Below the pieces are notes generated by a model. The model was not told where the DNA came from. It ran no database searches and saw only the letters and a list, made by a program, of their open reading frames with translations. A program made the translations under genes and the position numbers. From Tabrizicola_A sp965284335 (GTDB lineage: Bacteria; Pseudomonadota; Alphaproteobacteria; Rhodobacterales; Rhodobacteraceae), in assembly GCF_965284335.1 (NCBI RefSeq), contig NZ_OZ260076.1: 64,000 bases of DNA, one strand, 5' to 3'. Positions 1 to 9,049 of the stretch are shown piece after piece (the first letter of the stretch is position 1; the number at the start of each line of letters is the position of its first letter).

Positions 1-512
1 GCCTCACGCTCGGCAAACTCACCCTCCAGCGGTTTGAGCATGTGGTAAAGATCGTCCATCCCTTCGCCATGCTCGGCCGACAGGCGCACAGGTTCGCCCA
101 AGCCCAAGGAATAAGCCTCCAAGGCACCGGCATCACCCGCCTTACCCTCGGCCTTGTTCACACCCAAAATCACCCGGGCGGATTTCTTGCGCAGAATATC
201 GGCAAAGACCTCATCCGAAGGGGTCACCCCCACCCGGCCATCGATCAGGAACAGACAGACATCGGCCATATCCACCGCGCGCTCGGTCAGCCGCCGCATC
301 CGGCCCTGAAGGCTGTCGTCTGTAACCTCCTCAAGCCCGGCCGTGTCAATCACCGTGAACCGCAGGTCATGCAGCTTGGCGTCCCCCTCGCGCAAATCGC
401 GCGTCACACCGGGCTGGTCATCGACCAGCGCCAGTTTGCGGCCCACAAGCCGGTTGAAAAGGGTCGATTTGCCCACATTGGGGCGGCCTACGATGGCCAG
501 CGTAAAGCTCAT
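1..512 (-). CDS. der: GTPase Der (EngA), N-terminal part, cut by window edge
   Basis: Translation-associated GTPase that acts in 50S ribosome assembly. The visible 170 codons cover only the first of the two tandem G domains: the P-loop GRPNVGKST begins about residue 8, followed by the DTAG switch and an NKAE guanine-specificity motif. The rest of the protein, including the second G domain and KH-like domain, lies beyond position 1. The start is the ATG at 512, which gives the usual MSFTLAIVGRPNVGKS opening; no other start fits. It is the last visible gene of a leftward set behind the yfgM-like gene and bamB, the same order as in Escherichia coli. Identity is firm; only completeness is unknown. 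Confidence 0.95.
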   Translation of the reverse strand, partial: MSFTLAIVGRPNVGKSTLFNRLVGRKLALVDDQPGVTRDLREGDAKLHDLRFTVIDTAGLEEVTDDSLQGRMRRLTERAVDMADVCLFLIDGRVGVTPSDEVFADILRKKSARVILGVNKAEGKAGDAGALEAYSLGLGEPVRLSAEHGEGMDDLYHMLKPLEGEFAERE

Positions 513-558
513 GATGCGTCCGTCAGTTTCAAGCCGACCCCTTTACAGGGCTTTGCCC

Positions 559-1914
559 TTAACGGAAAGCGTGAAGTTGCCCATTGGTGCCAACAACAAA
601 CAGCATCCCCGCCGCCAAGGCCGCCGGAGAGGCCGCACCACCGGGGATTTCCGCACTTCCCACCATGCTGCCATCGGTCGGGTTGAACAGCCGGATCCCC
701 CCATCCGATGACACGACCGCCAAACGCCCCCCCGCCAGAACCGGGCCGTAATGCGCCGTTATCGCCTTGAAACGTTTGGGCTTTTCGGCGGTGTAATAGG
801 GCATTTCAATCGCCCAGATCACCGCCCCGGTGCTGGCATCCAACCGCACCAGCTTGGCCTCGTCATTCACCACAAAGACCGATCCCCCCACCACAAGGGC
901 GGGGTTCATCGCGCCCTCATTGGCGGTCCACAAACGCTGGCCTGTCTTGGCATCAAAGGCCGAAGTGCGCCCCGCAGCCGATCCGACATAGACCACGCCG
1001 CCCGAAATCACCGGGTCACCCGTCAGATCGGCCATGCCTGCGGCATAGGCGCGGCCAAGGCGCTGGCCCGCAACCGCCGCCCCCCAAACCGCTGCGCCAT
1101 CGGCGGGGTTCATCCCCGCCACTTGGCCCGTGGCAAAGGGGAAAACCACCAGCCCATCACCCACGGCGGGTGAGCCTGTGCCCACCATCCCCGTGGCCGT
1201 GCGCGTGCCACTCACAGTCCAGCGCAGCTTGCCATTGGCCGCATCCACCGCCACCGCCGTGCCATCACGACCCACGGCATAGACGGTGCCACCCTCAACC
1301 GCAGGCGCGCCGATCACCGGCGCATCAAAACGCTGACGCCATTGCACCGCCCCCGTGGCGGCATCCAAAGCCACCATCTCGCCAAAGGCGGTGGTGACGA
1401 AAATCTGACCACCCTGCGCAGCCAGGCCCCCGCCCGACAGTTCCGAGGCGTTTTTGTCAAACTCGGCCCGCAGATCAGATTGCCACAGCACAGCACCCGA
1501 GGTGGACAGCGCCGTCACTTGCGCGCGGGCATCCATCGCAAAGACCCGGCCATTGGCCACCACTGGTGCTGCGGTCAGCCTGTTGCGTTTGGAATTTCCC
1601 GCACCAATCGGGGCGCTCCACATCCGCACCGGGGCCGCCGAAAGCGCCCCATGCGCACCGGCATGACGCACCGATCCACCGCGATGGGTCCAATCGGCAT
1701 TGGCCACCGCAGCGGGCAGCGCGATGGGACGCGATTCATTCTGCGGGGCAAGGCTTGCGGCGCTGGGGGCGGGCTGGCCTTCCACCGGGATCGAGGCTTC
1801 CAGCGGCGCGCGCAGATCAAACCGCTCGCCTTCCAGCACCACTTCGCGCTCGCATCCGGCCAAAGCGGTCGCCACAAGCATCATTCCCAGGACGGGCCGC
1901 AAAACACCTGCCAT
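559..1914 (-). CDS. bamB: Outer membrane assembly lipoprotein BamB-like beta-propeller
   Basis: Periplasmic lipoprotein of the BAM complex that helps insert beta-barrel proteins into the outer membrane. The N-terminus is a lipoprotein signal ending in the lipobox LAGC, followed by a linker and a chain of PQQ-type propeller blades (repeats such as GAVLWQSDL, GAVQWRQRF, GQRLWTANE). Length about 451 residues, somewhat longer than the E. coli protein (392). I chose the ATG at 1914 rather than 1944 because AGGAG (complement at 1922-1926) sits 7 bases upstream. It lies between the yfgM-like gene and der, and this conserved order supports the name. A generic PQQ-repeat protein is the alternative. 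Confidence 0.88.
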   Translation of the reverse strand: MAGVLRPVLGMMLVATALAGCEREVVLEGERFDLRAPLEASIPVEGQPAPSAASLAPQNESRPIALPAAVANADWTHRGGSVRHAGAHGALSAAPVRMWSAPIGAGNSKRNRLTAAPVVANGRVFAMDARAQVTALSTSGAVLWQSDLRAEFDKNASELSGGGLAAQGGQIFVTTAFGEMVALDAATGAVQWRQRFDAPVIGAPAVEGGTVYAVGRDGTAVAVDAANGKLRWTVSGTRTATGMVGTGSPAVGDGLVVFPFATGQVAGMNPADGAAVWGAAVAGQRLGRAYAAGMADLTGDPVISGGVVYVGSAAGRTSAFDAKTGQRLWTANEGAMNPALVVGGSVFVVNDEAKLVRLDASTGAVIWAIEMPYYTAEKPKRFKAITAHYGPVLAGGRLAVVSSDGGIRLFNPTDGSMVGSAEIPGGAASPAALAAGMLFVVGTNGQLHAFR

Positions 1915-1974
1915 CGCCGTTCTCCTCACCTGCCCAAACGTCATTGCCGCCCCAATCTGTTAACGTGCCCCACC

Positions 1975-2649
1975 TTACCCCTGATCAAGGTTGGCCGCAG
2001 GCATCTGCGACGGCACCTCGCCACCCAAGGCGGTGATGATCTGACCCGCCCGCGCCCGCAGGGCTTGGGTGGCTTCCTGATCCTGCATCAGAGCGGTCAA
2101 AGCGGCAATCGCCTCGTCGGTCTTGCCCTCTTCGATCATCAGATAGGCCAATTGCTCGGCGGCCAAGACGCGAAAGGCCCGGCCGGGGGCCGAAATCCCC
2201 TCAAGCGCCGCGCGGCGGTCGGCCAGCGCCAGATCAGCACCCGCCACCATAACGCGGCGCAACTGGGCCATGTCGCGGTAAATCTCGGGCTGGGTGGTAT
2301 CAGCGATCAAAGCCTCCAGTGCCGCCAGTGCGGCCGCCTTATCCTCGGCCGGGTCCGAGGCCAGCATCAAGGCACGCAAGGCAATTTGGCCACCATCCGC
2401 CGGCACCGCCTCAAGTGCGGCGCGCCGATCGGCGGCACCGCCGAGGTCAAATGCCTCGAGCATCGCATCGCCAAAGCCTTGGGCGCGCTTGGTCTCTTGG
2501 GCCTTTTGCCATTCGCTATAGGCAGCACCACCCACCACCGCGACCACCAAAAGCCCGCCGATCCACCCATATTTGCGAAACATCGCAAACAGCTGGTCAC
2601 GGCGCACTTCTTCGGTCACCTCATTGATGAAACTGTCAGGATTGCTCAC
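1975..2649 (-). CDS. Membrane-anchored TPR-like protein (YfgM family)
   Basis: A 224-residue protein with a short cytoplasmic N-terminus, one membrane segment at about residues 29-46 (GGLLVVAVVGGAAYSEW) and a helical, alanine-rich TPR-like periplasmic domain. This is the layout of YfgM, an ancillary partner of the SecYEG translocon and periplasmic chaperones. It starts with GTG at 2649, preceded by AAGGAG about 9-10 bases upstream. It is first in the leftward group yfgM-like, bamB, der. The 230 bases upstream (2650-2879) hold the divergent promoters for this gene and the RTX gene; no other gene is seen there. Function is inferred from layout and gene order. Confidence 0.82.
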   Translation of the reverse strand: MSNPDSFINEVTEEVRRDQLFAMFRKYGWIGGLLVVAVVGGAAYSEWQKAQETKRAQGFGDAMLEAFDLGGAADRRAALEAVPADGGQIALRALMLASDPAEDKAAALAALEALIADTTQPEIYRDMAQLRRVMVAGADLALADRRAALEGISAPGRAFRVLAAEQLAYLMIEEGKTDEAIAALTALMQDQEATQALRARAGQIITALGGEVPSQMPAANLDQG

Positions 2650-2879
2650 CTGTGGCCTCTCCTTGGCGGGCGAACGGGCATGGGCGCGGTCGCAAATCGG
2701 GGTTAAAGTCGCAGCTCTGCCCTCGTCTTACAGGGCTTGCAGCCGCGCGCCAAGCCCTCGTCCAGCCTCAGACCCTGGTGTCGGCATCAATCACCCCGTC
2801 CCAGCCGGGATTATGCCCTTCTTGGGCCACAATCAGCCAAGATAACGCAGACTGATCTGTGTTTCTTTGGGGGTCCAGA

Positions 2880-4511
2880 ATGGACGTCGCCGCTCTTGCC
2901 AATTTGCTGTTGTTCATCGGCGCCTTTGGGGCCAGCCTGATGACGGGCGATGACAGCTCCTCCTCGGGCACCGAGGACGAGGACGGGCTTTATGATCCGG
3001 CAAACTATAGCCGCACCGACCGTTACGGTGCCGAAGATGATGTTGTCACCGCAGATGCCGACAATCTGGCTTGGTTCATGGGGGCCGGTGATGACCAGCT
3101 GACCGGCTCATCAGGGGCCGATTATGCCAATCTCGGCGCGGGCGATGACGCGGCCAGCATGGGAGCGGGCAATGACATCATCGAGGCGGGTCTGGGCAAT
3201 GACACGGTCTCGGGCGGCAATGGCAATGACCTCGCCTTTGGCGGCGAGGGGGACGACAACATCTTTGGCGATCTTGGCGATGACAGCCTTGGGGGCGATG
3301 CGGGCAATGACACGCTGGAAGGCGGCAGCGGGGCGGATATCTTGTCGGGCGGCCTTGGCGATGATCTGATTTCGGGCTTTACCGCCCAAGGCGGCGGCAC
3401 GGCCCAGATGAACGCCCCGGATGGGCGCGATCAGCTTTTTGGTGGGGCGGGCGATGATCGGCTGATCTTGGGCCGCGGTGACAGCGCCACGGGTGGGGCC
3501 GGGGCCGATATCTTTGAGATGGATGCGCGCTGGCGCGATGGCACAGATGCCTTTGTTATCACCGATTATCAGGCTGGCACCGACAGTTTGGTGCTGCACT
3601 ATGCCCAAAGCTATGATCCGAACACCTCCTTGCCCCTGACGCCGCTTCTTACGGTGCAAAACACGCCCGACGGGCAGTCGAGCCAGATTTTGTTGAATGG
3701 CAATGTGGTGGCTGTGATCGAAGGCGTGCCGGATCTTGATCCGGCCTTGGTGACCTTGCAGGCCGATGCCAGCGTCGATGCCGGTTACAGGGCCGAGGAT
3801 TTTGACACCATCCTGCCCGGCAGCGCGGCGGCAGACAGCACCAGCGGCACCTCGGGGGATGATTACGGCCGCTTTGGCGCCGGGGATGACAGTGTTTCGG
3901 GTGGGGCTGGCAACGACTCGCTCCTTGGCGAAGATGGCGCAGACCGTTTGTCGGGCGATGCGGGCAATGACACGCTGGCGGGCGGGGCCGGGCAAGATTC
4001 CTTGAACGGGGGCCTTGGCGACGATGCTTTGCGCGGCGATCTTGGCAATGACATCCTGCTTGGCGATGAAGGATCAGACCTGCTTTATGGCGGTGCGGGC
4101 GATGATACGCTCTCGGGCTTTACCGCCGCCGGGGCCGGAGGCACGCCTGACAGCATCGACGGGATCGACCGGCTCTATGGCGGCGATGGCGATGATCTTT
4201 TGATCTTGGGCAAAGGGGATCTTGGCGTCGGCGGGGCCGGGGCGGATCGCTTCAGGCTTGATGCCTCCTCCAACGGCGAGGCCACCAATTTCGCCACCAT
4301 CGACGATTACGACCCGGCCACCGACACCATCGAGGTGCAATATGACCCGGTGTTTGATCGCAACGGCGTGGAAATCCCGCTCACGGTGTCGGTGATCATG
4401 GGGCCAAACAACGCCTATGCGGTTGTTCTTGTGAACGGCGACCCCTTGGCCCATGTGACGGGGGCAACGACGCTGACCACGGCAGATCTGCGGCTGGTGC
4501 GCACCAGCTAA
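2880..4511 (+). CDS. RTX (hemolysin-type calcium-binding) repeat protein
   Basis: A 543-residue acidic protein. After an N-terminal hydrophobic stretch (about residues 5-20) come two arrays of the nonapeptide GGxGxDxLx, at about residues 68-167 and 335-410. Each array is followed by a similar non-repeat module containing a SGFTA motif, a GGAGADxF motif and a beta-rich end. The repeats form calcium-binding parallel beta rolls, so the protein is most likely secreted or surface-bound. No protease, lipase or other catalytic motif was found. The ATG at 2880 has GGGGG just upstream; a GTG at 2859 is possible but has no binding site. No type I secretion genes lie nearby. Function unknown. Confidence 0.85.
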   Translation: MDVAALANLLLFIGAFGASLMTGDDSSSSGTEDEDGLYDPANYSRTDRYGAEDDVVTADADNLAWFMGAGDDQLTGSSGADYANLGAGDDAASMGAGNDIIEAGLGNDTVSGGNGNDLAFGGEGDDNIFGDLGDDSLGGDAGNDTLEGGSGADILSGGLGDDLISGFTAQGGGTAQMNAPDGRDQLFGGAGDDRLILGRGDSATGGAGADIFEMDARWRDGTDAFVITDYQAGTDSLVLHYAQSYDPNTSLPLTPLLTVQNTPDGQSSQILLNGNVVAVIEGVPDLDPALVTLQADASVDAGYRAEDFDTILPGSAAADSTSGTSGDDYGRFGAGDDSVSGGAGNDSLLGEDGADRLSGDAGNDTLAGGAGQDSLNGGLGDDALRGDLGNDILLGDEGSDLLYGGAGDDTLSGFTAAGAGGTPDSIDGIDRLYGGDGDDLLILGKGDLGVGGAGADRFRLDASSNGEATNFATIDDYDPATDTIEVQYDPVFDRNGVEIPLTVSVIMGPNNAYAVVLVNGDPLAHVTGATTLTTADLRLVRTS

Positions 4512-4522
4512 CCCGGAACAGG

Positions 4523-4948
4523 CTAGAACTCGGCCAACCAGCGCTCCAACCGGGCGCGGTTGACACCAAGATCAGAGCGGCCAAATCGCAGCCGCGACCA
4601 GATCCGCACCCCTTGCGGGCTGATTTCTGCGGTCAGATAATCGGGAAAGCCCCAAAACGCCGAGCGGATCACCCAAGTGATCCGCCCCGATCCAAGATCA
4701 CCGGCAAGACGCGTGACACGCGAGGTCGCCTCAATCACATCTGCCAAACGCGCCAATGCCGCCGCCGGATCCTCCGCCGCGACCAAGGCCCGAACGCCGC
4801 CCGGTTCAGACACCAGCCCCGCCTGCGCGGGCGTGTCGCCCAAGGGCAGATGCCAGCGGCCTGCGTCATGCGGGGCCAGCCGGATATAACCCGCCAGCCC
4901 CAGCCCCCCCACAATCAGCGATGCGACAAGCACCATGCGCAGGCTCAT
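4523..4948 (-). CDS. DUF1499 family protein
   Basis: A 141-residue protein with one N-terminal membrane segment (MVLVASLIVGGLGLAGYI) and a domain resembling DUF1499, recognised by patterns such as RLADVIEATSRV, ITWVIRSAFWGFPDYLT and SRLRFGRSDLGVNRARL. The biochemical role of the family is not established. The start at 4948 forms an ATGA overlap with the agmatinase stop, so it is probably translationally coupled to that gene. The longer frame from 4978 would run inside agmatinase and is less likely. It lies convergent to the RTX gene, 11 bases from its stop. Confidence 0.78.
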   Translation of the reverse strand: MSLRMVLVASLIVGGLGLAGYIRLAPHDAGRWHLPLGDTPAQAGLVSEPGGVRALVAAEDPAAALARLADVIEATSRVTRLAGDLGSGRITWVIRSAFWGFPDYLTAEISPQGVRIWSRLRFGRSDLGVNRARLERWLAEF

Positions 4949-5910
4949 CTTTGCGTCTTGGCCCAGTGATAGAGGCAAATCAACTCATGCGCGACATGCG
5001 CCCCCGCAATCGCCGTGGCCCCGGTGGTGTCGTAGGGCGGCGAAACCTCCACAATATCGCCCCCCACCATGTTGATCCCCGCCAGATCGCGCAGACAGGC
5101 CGCCGCCTGCCATGACTGCAAACCGCCCCAAACCGGCGTGCCGGTGCCCGGTGCCGCCGAGGGATCAAGGCAATCAATGTCAAAGGTCACATAGGTCGGG
5201 CGGTTACACACGATCTCCTTGGCCCGCGCCACCGTGTAAGCACAGCCCTTTTCATGCACCGTGCGGGCGTCGATGAATTCTACCCCCAGATAGTCATCGC
5301 ACACCGTGCGAATGCCGATCTGAACGGATGTCTTGGGATCAATCACCCCGGACTTCACCGCTTTGTAGAAAAAAGTGCCGTGGTCGATGCGGCTCATATC
5401 ATCATCAGCCCAAAGGTCGGAATGGGCGTCAAAATGGATGACCGACATCGGCCCATATTTTTCGGCATAGGCCCGCAGGATCGGCAGCGTGATGAAATGA
5501 TCCCCCCCCAGCGTGATCGTCCCTACCCCCGCCGTCAGGATTTTCCGAATATGATCCGTGACATAGCCGGGAAAGCTGGGCGTATGGGCATAATCAAAGG
5601 CCACATCGCCATAGTCGATGATGTTCATCTCGTCCAAAGGATTGGTCGGCCAACCATAGGGCGGATCAAAGGGCTGAAGCGCACTCGCCTCGCGGATCGC
5701 GCGGGGGCCAAAGCGCGTGCCCGTGCGGTGCGTCACCGCCTGGTCAAAGGGCACGCCGGTGATCGCCAGATCCACCCCGGTCAGGTCCTTGGTATAGGTC
5801 CGGCGCAGAAAACTGGTCGCCCCGCCGAATGCGTTTTCATAAGAGAGTCCCCGCTGTCCCTTGCGGGTAAAGGCAGTATCCACCTCTGCCTTGGCGTCTT
5901 CCATTGCCAT
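4945..5910 (-). CDS. speB: Agmatinase (agmatine ureohydrolase)
   Basis: Hydrolyses agmatine to putrescine and urea, using a binuclear manganese centre in the cytoplasm. All ureohydrolase metal-binding motifs are present: GGDH at residues 135-138, DAHSD at 161-165 and DIDCLDP at 244-250. Length 321 residues is normal. It is translationally coupled to the DUF1499 gene and lies in the same direction as an aminotransferase and an M20 amidohydrolase, suggesting polyamine or guanidino-compound catabolism. A related ureohydrolase such as guanidinobutyrase cannot be excluded by eye. Confidence 0.9.
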   Translation of the reverse strand: MAMEDAKAEVDTAFTRKGQRGLSYENAFGGATSFLRRTYTKDLTGVDLAITGVPFDQAVTHRTGTRFGPRAIREASALQPFDPPYGWPTNPLDEMNIIDYGDVAFDYAHTPSFPGYVTDHIRKILTAGVGTITLGGDHFITLPILRAYAEKYGPMSVIHFDAHSDLWADDDMSRIDHGTFFYKAVKSGVIDPKTSVQIGIRTVCDDYLGVEFIDARTVHEKGCAYTVARAKEIVCNRPTYVTFDIDCLDPSAAPGTGTPVWGGLQSWQAAACLRDLAGINMVGGDIVEVSPPYDTTGATAIAGAHVAHELICLYHWAKTQR

Positions 5911-6295
5911 GATATGTCTCGAGAATTCATCGCGTCGTCATTATGCAAGGCCCCGGAGACGCCGCGGATCGCAAAGGCCAATTTCAGGGTGGCAGGTGGG
6001 GGGGCTGGGTGTCAAGGGGGGTGGGCCAAGCAAGACCTCATCACCCACCCCACCAAAGGGCCGCGCCCGACCTCGGGACGGCGCGCCCAGGCTGGTTCTA
6101 GGCACTTTATGGTGCAAGTTCGTCCCCCGAATTTCTGCTGGAAACCGTTGCAAACGCGCCCTCCCGGGGGGAGGTCCCCTCTCGGCGATTGCGAAGGGCA
6201 ATCGCCTGCCGGGCAATGGGGCGCGGGCCGGCGGCGCATTCGCGCCTTAATTCCGGCCTAAAGCGGATCAAGATTTGGAGCCCAAAGGCCCCACC
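5911..6295. other. 385-base intergenic stretch, no gene seen
   Basis: Between agmatinase and the leftward aminotransferase. Overlapping short frames exist on both strands but none has recognisable protein features or a ribosome binding site. The stretch is rich in G and C runs and contains the 9-bp perfect hairpin at 6184-6206. It should hold the agmatinase promoter and the end of the aminotransferase transcript. Confidence 0.6.
6184..6206. repeat. Perfect 9-bp inverted repeat (hairpin)
   Basis: GGCGATTGC, five-base loop GAAGG, then GCAATCGCC. It lies about 90 bases beyond the aminotransferase stop, so on the leftward transcript it could act as a terminator or stabiliser. There is no T run on either side, so an intrinsic terminator in the strict sense is doubtful. 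Confidence 0.55.
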
Positions 6296-7693
6296 TTACC
6301 CCACCCGATACCCTTCCCGCACCAGATCATCGGTGACCTTGGCAATCGCCTTGCCAAGCGTCTCCACCACGAAATCCACCTCCCCCTCGGTAATCGTCAG
6401 CGCCGGGCTCATCACGTTCAGATGGCCCAAAGGCCGCACCATCAGCCCCATCTCCTCGGCATAGTTTGAGATGCGTTTGCTCTCATTCGCCTCATCCGGC
6501 AGCAGGGCCTTCGTCGCCTTATCGGCCACCGATTCCACGCACATCATCAGCTTGCGACCGCGCACATCGCCCACAAGGGGCAAGTCCGCCAGCCCCGCCA
6601 GACGCGCCTCGAAATAGGCCCCCACCCGCGCGGCATTGCCCAAAAGATCCTCGCGCTCCATGATCTCGATGTTTTTCAAAGCTGCCGCGCAAGAGACCGG
6701 ATGGCCGGAATAGGTGAAGCCCGTGGTGAACCAGCGATGCCCGCCTTCCGCCATAACATCCCAGATTCGGTCGGACATGATCATCGCCCCCAAGGGCACA
6801 TAGCCCGAGGTCAGCCCCTTGGCCGTGGCCACCATATCGGGCATGACGCCGAATTCGTCCCATGAGGCGAACCAGTGACCCAGACGCCCGAATGAGGTCA
6901 CCACCTCATCGGCGATGAACAGGATGTCGTGGCGCTGGCAGACCTCCCACATGCGTTTCAGATAGCCCTCGGGCGGCACGATGATGCCCCCGCTGGCCTG
7001 AATAGGCTCGGCGATGAAGCCGCCGATGCGGTCGGGTCCAACACGGGCGATCAGCGCCTCGAACTCGGCGATCAGATGATCGCAAAACTGCGCCTCGGTC
7101 ATATGCGCGGGGCGGCGGTAAAGGTAGGGCGAGGAGAGGTGGTAGATGCCCTCGGACTGATAGCGGAACTCCTCCACCCGGTCGCCGTTTCGCTTGCCGA
7201 CCGACTGGGTCAGATAGGTGGAGCCGTGGTAAGAGTTTTCCCGCGCCACAATCCCGGTTTTCATCGGGTTGCCCTTGCAATGGTGGTAAAACGCCACCGT
7301 CCGCACCGCGGTTTCCACCGCCGTCGAGCCGCCGGTGGTGAAGAAGACCCGGTTCAGATCCCCCGGCGCAAGGCTGGCCAGCTTGCCCGCCAAACGGGCC
7401 GCGGTGTCTGAGGTGACGTCGCAAAAGTAATTGGTATAGGCCAGTTGCATCGCCTGATCCGCCAAAGCCTCGGCCATTTCCGCCCGGCCGAGACCAATAT
7501 TGGTGCACCACATGCCACCAATGGCGTCAAAATAGCGGTTTCCGGCCGAATCCCAGACATGGCAGCCCTGCCCTTTGGTCAGAACAATGGAACCATCGCG
7601 TTCAAACGCGCCAAAGTTGACCCAAGGATGCACAGCATGGGCGCGGTCCAATTCAAAGGGGTTCTCATTGGGCAGGTTCATCGGGGCATTCAT
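6296..7693 (-). CDS. Class III PLP-dependent aminotransferase (putrescine/beta-alanine-pyruvate type)
   Basis: Fold type I aminotransferase that moves an omega-amino group, probably to pyruvate. Visible hallmarks are the glycine-rich phosphate site TTGGSTAVETA (about 119-129), the cofactor aspartate in FIADEVVTSFGR (D262), and the Schiff-base lysine in ATAKGLTSGYVPLGA (K292). Length about 465 residues is normal. I chose the ATG at 7693 (MNAPMNLPNENPF) because GGAG lies 7 bases upstream; the longer frame to 7834 crosses the terminator of the upstream gene. Its position beside agmatinase suggests putrescine or another diamine as substrate, but class III substrates cannot be read from sequence. 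Confidence 0.88.
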   Translation of the reverse strand: MNAPMNLPNENPFELDRAHAVHPWVNFGAFERDGSIVLTKGQGCHVWDSAGNRYFDAIGGMWCTNIGLGRAEMAEALADQAMQLAYTNYFCDVTSDTAARLAGKLASLAPGDLNRVFFTTGGSTAVETAVRTVAFYHHCKGNPMKTGIVARENSYHGSTYLTQSVGKRNGDRVEEFRYQSEGIYHLSSPYLYRRPAHMTEAQFCDHLIAEFEALIARVGPDRIGGFIAEPIQASGGIIVPPEGYLKRMWEVCQRHDILFIADEVVTSFGRLGHWFASWDEFGVMPDMVATAKGLTSGYVPLGAMIMSDRIWDVMAEGGHRWFTTGFTYSGHPVSCAAALKNIEIMEREDLLGNAARVGAYFEARLAGLADLPLVGDVRGRKLMMCVESVADKATKALLPDEANESKRISNYAEEMGLMVRPLGHLNVMSPALTITEGEVDFVVETLGKAIAKVTDDLVREGYRVG

Positions 7694-7759
7694 TTTGAAT
7701 CTCCAGTCAATATAAAACCGGGATAGCAAAGCCGGCCCCAAAAATCCAGCTTTTTGATC

Positions 7760-7787
7760 AAAAAAGGCGGCAGGTTTCCCTGCCGCC
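7760..7787 (-). terminator. Intrinsic terminator of the M20 amidohydrolase gene
   Basis: On the minus strand a 9-bp stem GGCGGCAGG / CCTGCCGCC with a four-base loop is followed directly by six T residues. It lies about 45 bases beyond the M20 stop and upstream of the aminotransferase start, so the two genes are probably separate transcripts. Confidence 0.9.
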
Positions 7788-7830
7788 CCATCTGCCCCAC
7801 GCGCCCCTGATTTTCGTCGAAAATCAGATC

Positions 7831-8994
7831 TCACGCCAAAGGTTGCGCGCGCTCCACCAGCCGGGCAAAGAAGCTTGCCCCAATCGGCGCGGCCTCGTCG
7901 TTGAAGTCATAGGCGGCATGATGCAGCCCCGCACCCGGCCCGGTGCCAAGGAACAGATAGGCCCCCGGCCGCGCCTCGAGCATGTAGGAGAAATCCTCGG
8001 ACCCCATCTCGCGCACCGAGTTGCCGTTCACCAGCGCCTCGCCCACCACCTCGGAGGCGACCTCGCAGGCGAAGGCGGCGTTTTCGGCGCGGTTGATGGT
8101 GGCGGGATAGCCCCAGTCGTAATCAATCCGCGCGGTCACGCCATAGGCTGCAGCATGGCCCTCGACGATCTCGTAGAAGCGCTTTTTCAACAGCGCCCGC
8201 ACATCGGGTTTGAACGACCGGATGGTGGCGCAGAACATCGCCTCTTCTGGGATGATATTGCTGGCCGTGCCAGTATGGATTTGGGTGACCGACACCACCG
8301 CCTCATCCAGCGCATAGACGTTGCGCGGAATGATGGTCTGGATCGCGCCGACCATCCCCACCACGGCCACCACCGGGTCAACACATTCATGCGGGGTCGC
8401 GCCATGGCCGCCCTTGCCGGTGATATAGACGAATGCGGTATCGACGCTCGCCATCAGTGCATCGGGTGTGGTCAGGAACTGGCCGAAGGGCACGTTCGGC
8501 GCGTTGTGGATGCCGTAAACCTGAGTGATGGCAAAGCGGTCCATCACGCCTTCTTGCACCATGACCTGACCGCCGCCGCCGTCTTCCTCGGCGGGCTGGA
8601 ACAAGAGCGCGACACGGCCCGAGAATTTGCGCGTCTCGGCCAGATATTTGGCCGCGCCCAAAAGCATGGCGACATGGCCATCATGGCCGCAGGCATGCAT
8701 CTTGCCCGGAATGGTCGAGGCATGTTCGGCCCCGGTGATCTCTTCGATGGGCAGCGCATCCATATCGGCGCGAAGCCCAATGGTCGGCCCGGCCCCCTGC
8801 CCGTTGATGATGGCCACGATGCCGGTCTTGGCAATCCCGGTGTGAATCTCGTCCACCCCCATCTCGTGCAGCCGCTCGACGATAAAGGCCGCCGTGTTGT
8901 GGCAGTCGAACGCCAGCTCTGGATGCCGGTGCAAATGACGCCGCCAGCCCTTCATTTCTTCGGCATAGGCTGCGATACGGTTGAGAACGGGCAT
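7831..8994 (-). CDS. M20 family amidohydrolase (hippurate hydrolase-like)
   Basis: Metal-dependent amidohydrolase of the M20D type, which removes acyl groups from N-acyl amino acids or similar amides in the cytoplasm. Key motifs: RRHLHRHPELAFD near the N-terminus, GLRADMDALP, the metal ligands in MHACGHDGH, LFQPAEEDGGGG with the catalytic glutamates, and MGSEDFSYML near the end. The ATG at 8994 (MPVLNRI) has GGAG 7 bases upstream; length 387 residues fits the family. A close paralogue lies at 56225-57391. Natural substrate unknown. Confidence 0.9.
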   Translation of the reverse strand: MPVLNRIAAYAEEMKGWRRHLHRHPELAFDCHNTAAFIVERLHEMGVDEIHTGIAKTGIVAIINGQGAGPTIGLRADMDALPIEEITGAEHASTIPGKMHACGHDGHVAMLLGAAKYLAETRKFSGRVALLFQPAEEDGGGGQVMVQEGVMDRFAITQVYGIHNAPNVPFGQFLTTPDALMASVDTAFVYITGKGGHGATPHECVDPVVAVVGMVGAIQTIIPRNVYALDEAVVSVTQIHTGTASNIIPEEAMFCATIRSFKPDVRALLKKRFYEIVEGHAAAYGVTARIDYDWGYPATINRAENAAFACEVASEVVGEALVNGNSVREMGSEDFSYMLEARPGAYLFLGTGPGAGLHHAAYDFNDEAAPIGASFFARLVERAQPLA

Positions 8995-9049
8995 TTGGGG
9001 TCTCCTGATGTCTTGGCTGTGACAAGAAAGCAAAACCGGGGAAACGGCA

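Noticed and set aside
3111..3995. 294-codon frame opposite the RTX repeats
   Set aside because: The repeats create a periodic antisense frame (IAR/IAPKAVIAKIAK-like text); nothing supports expression.
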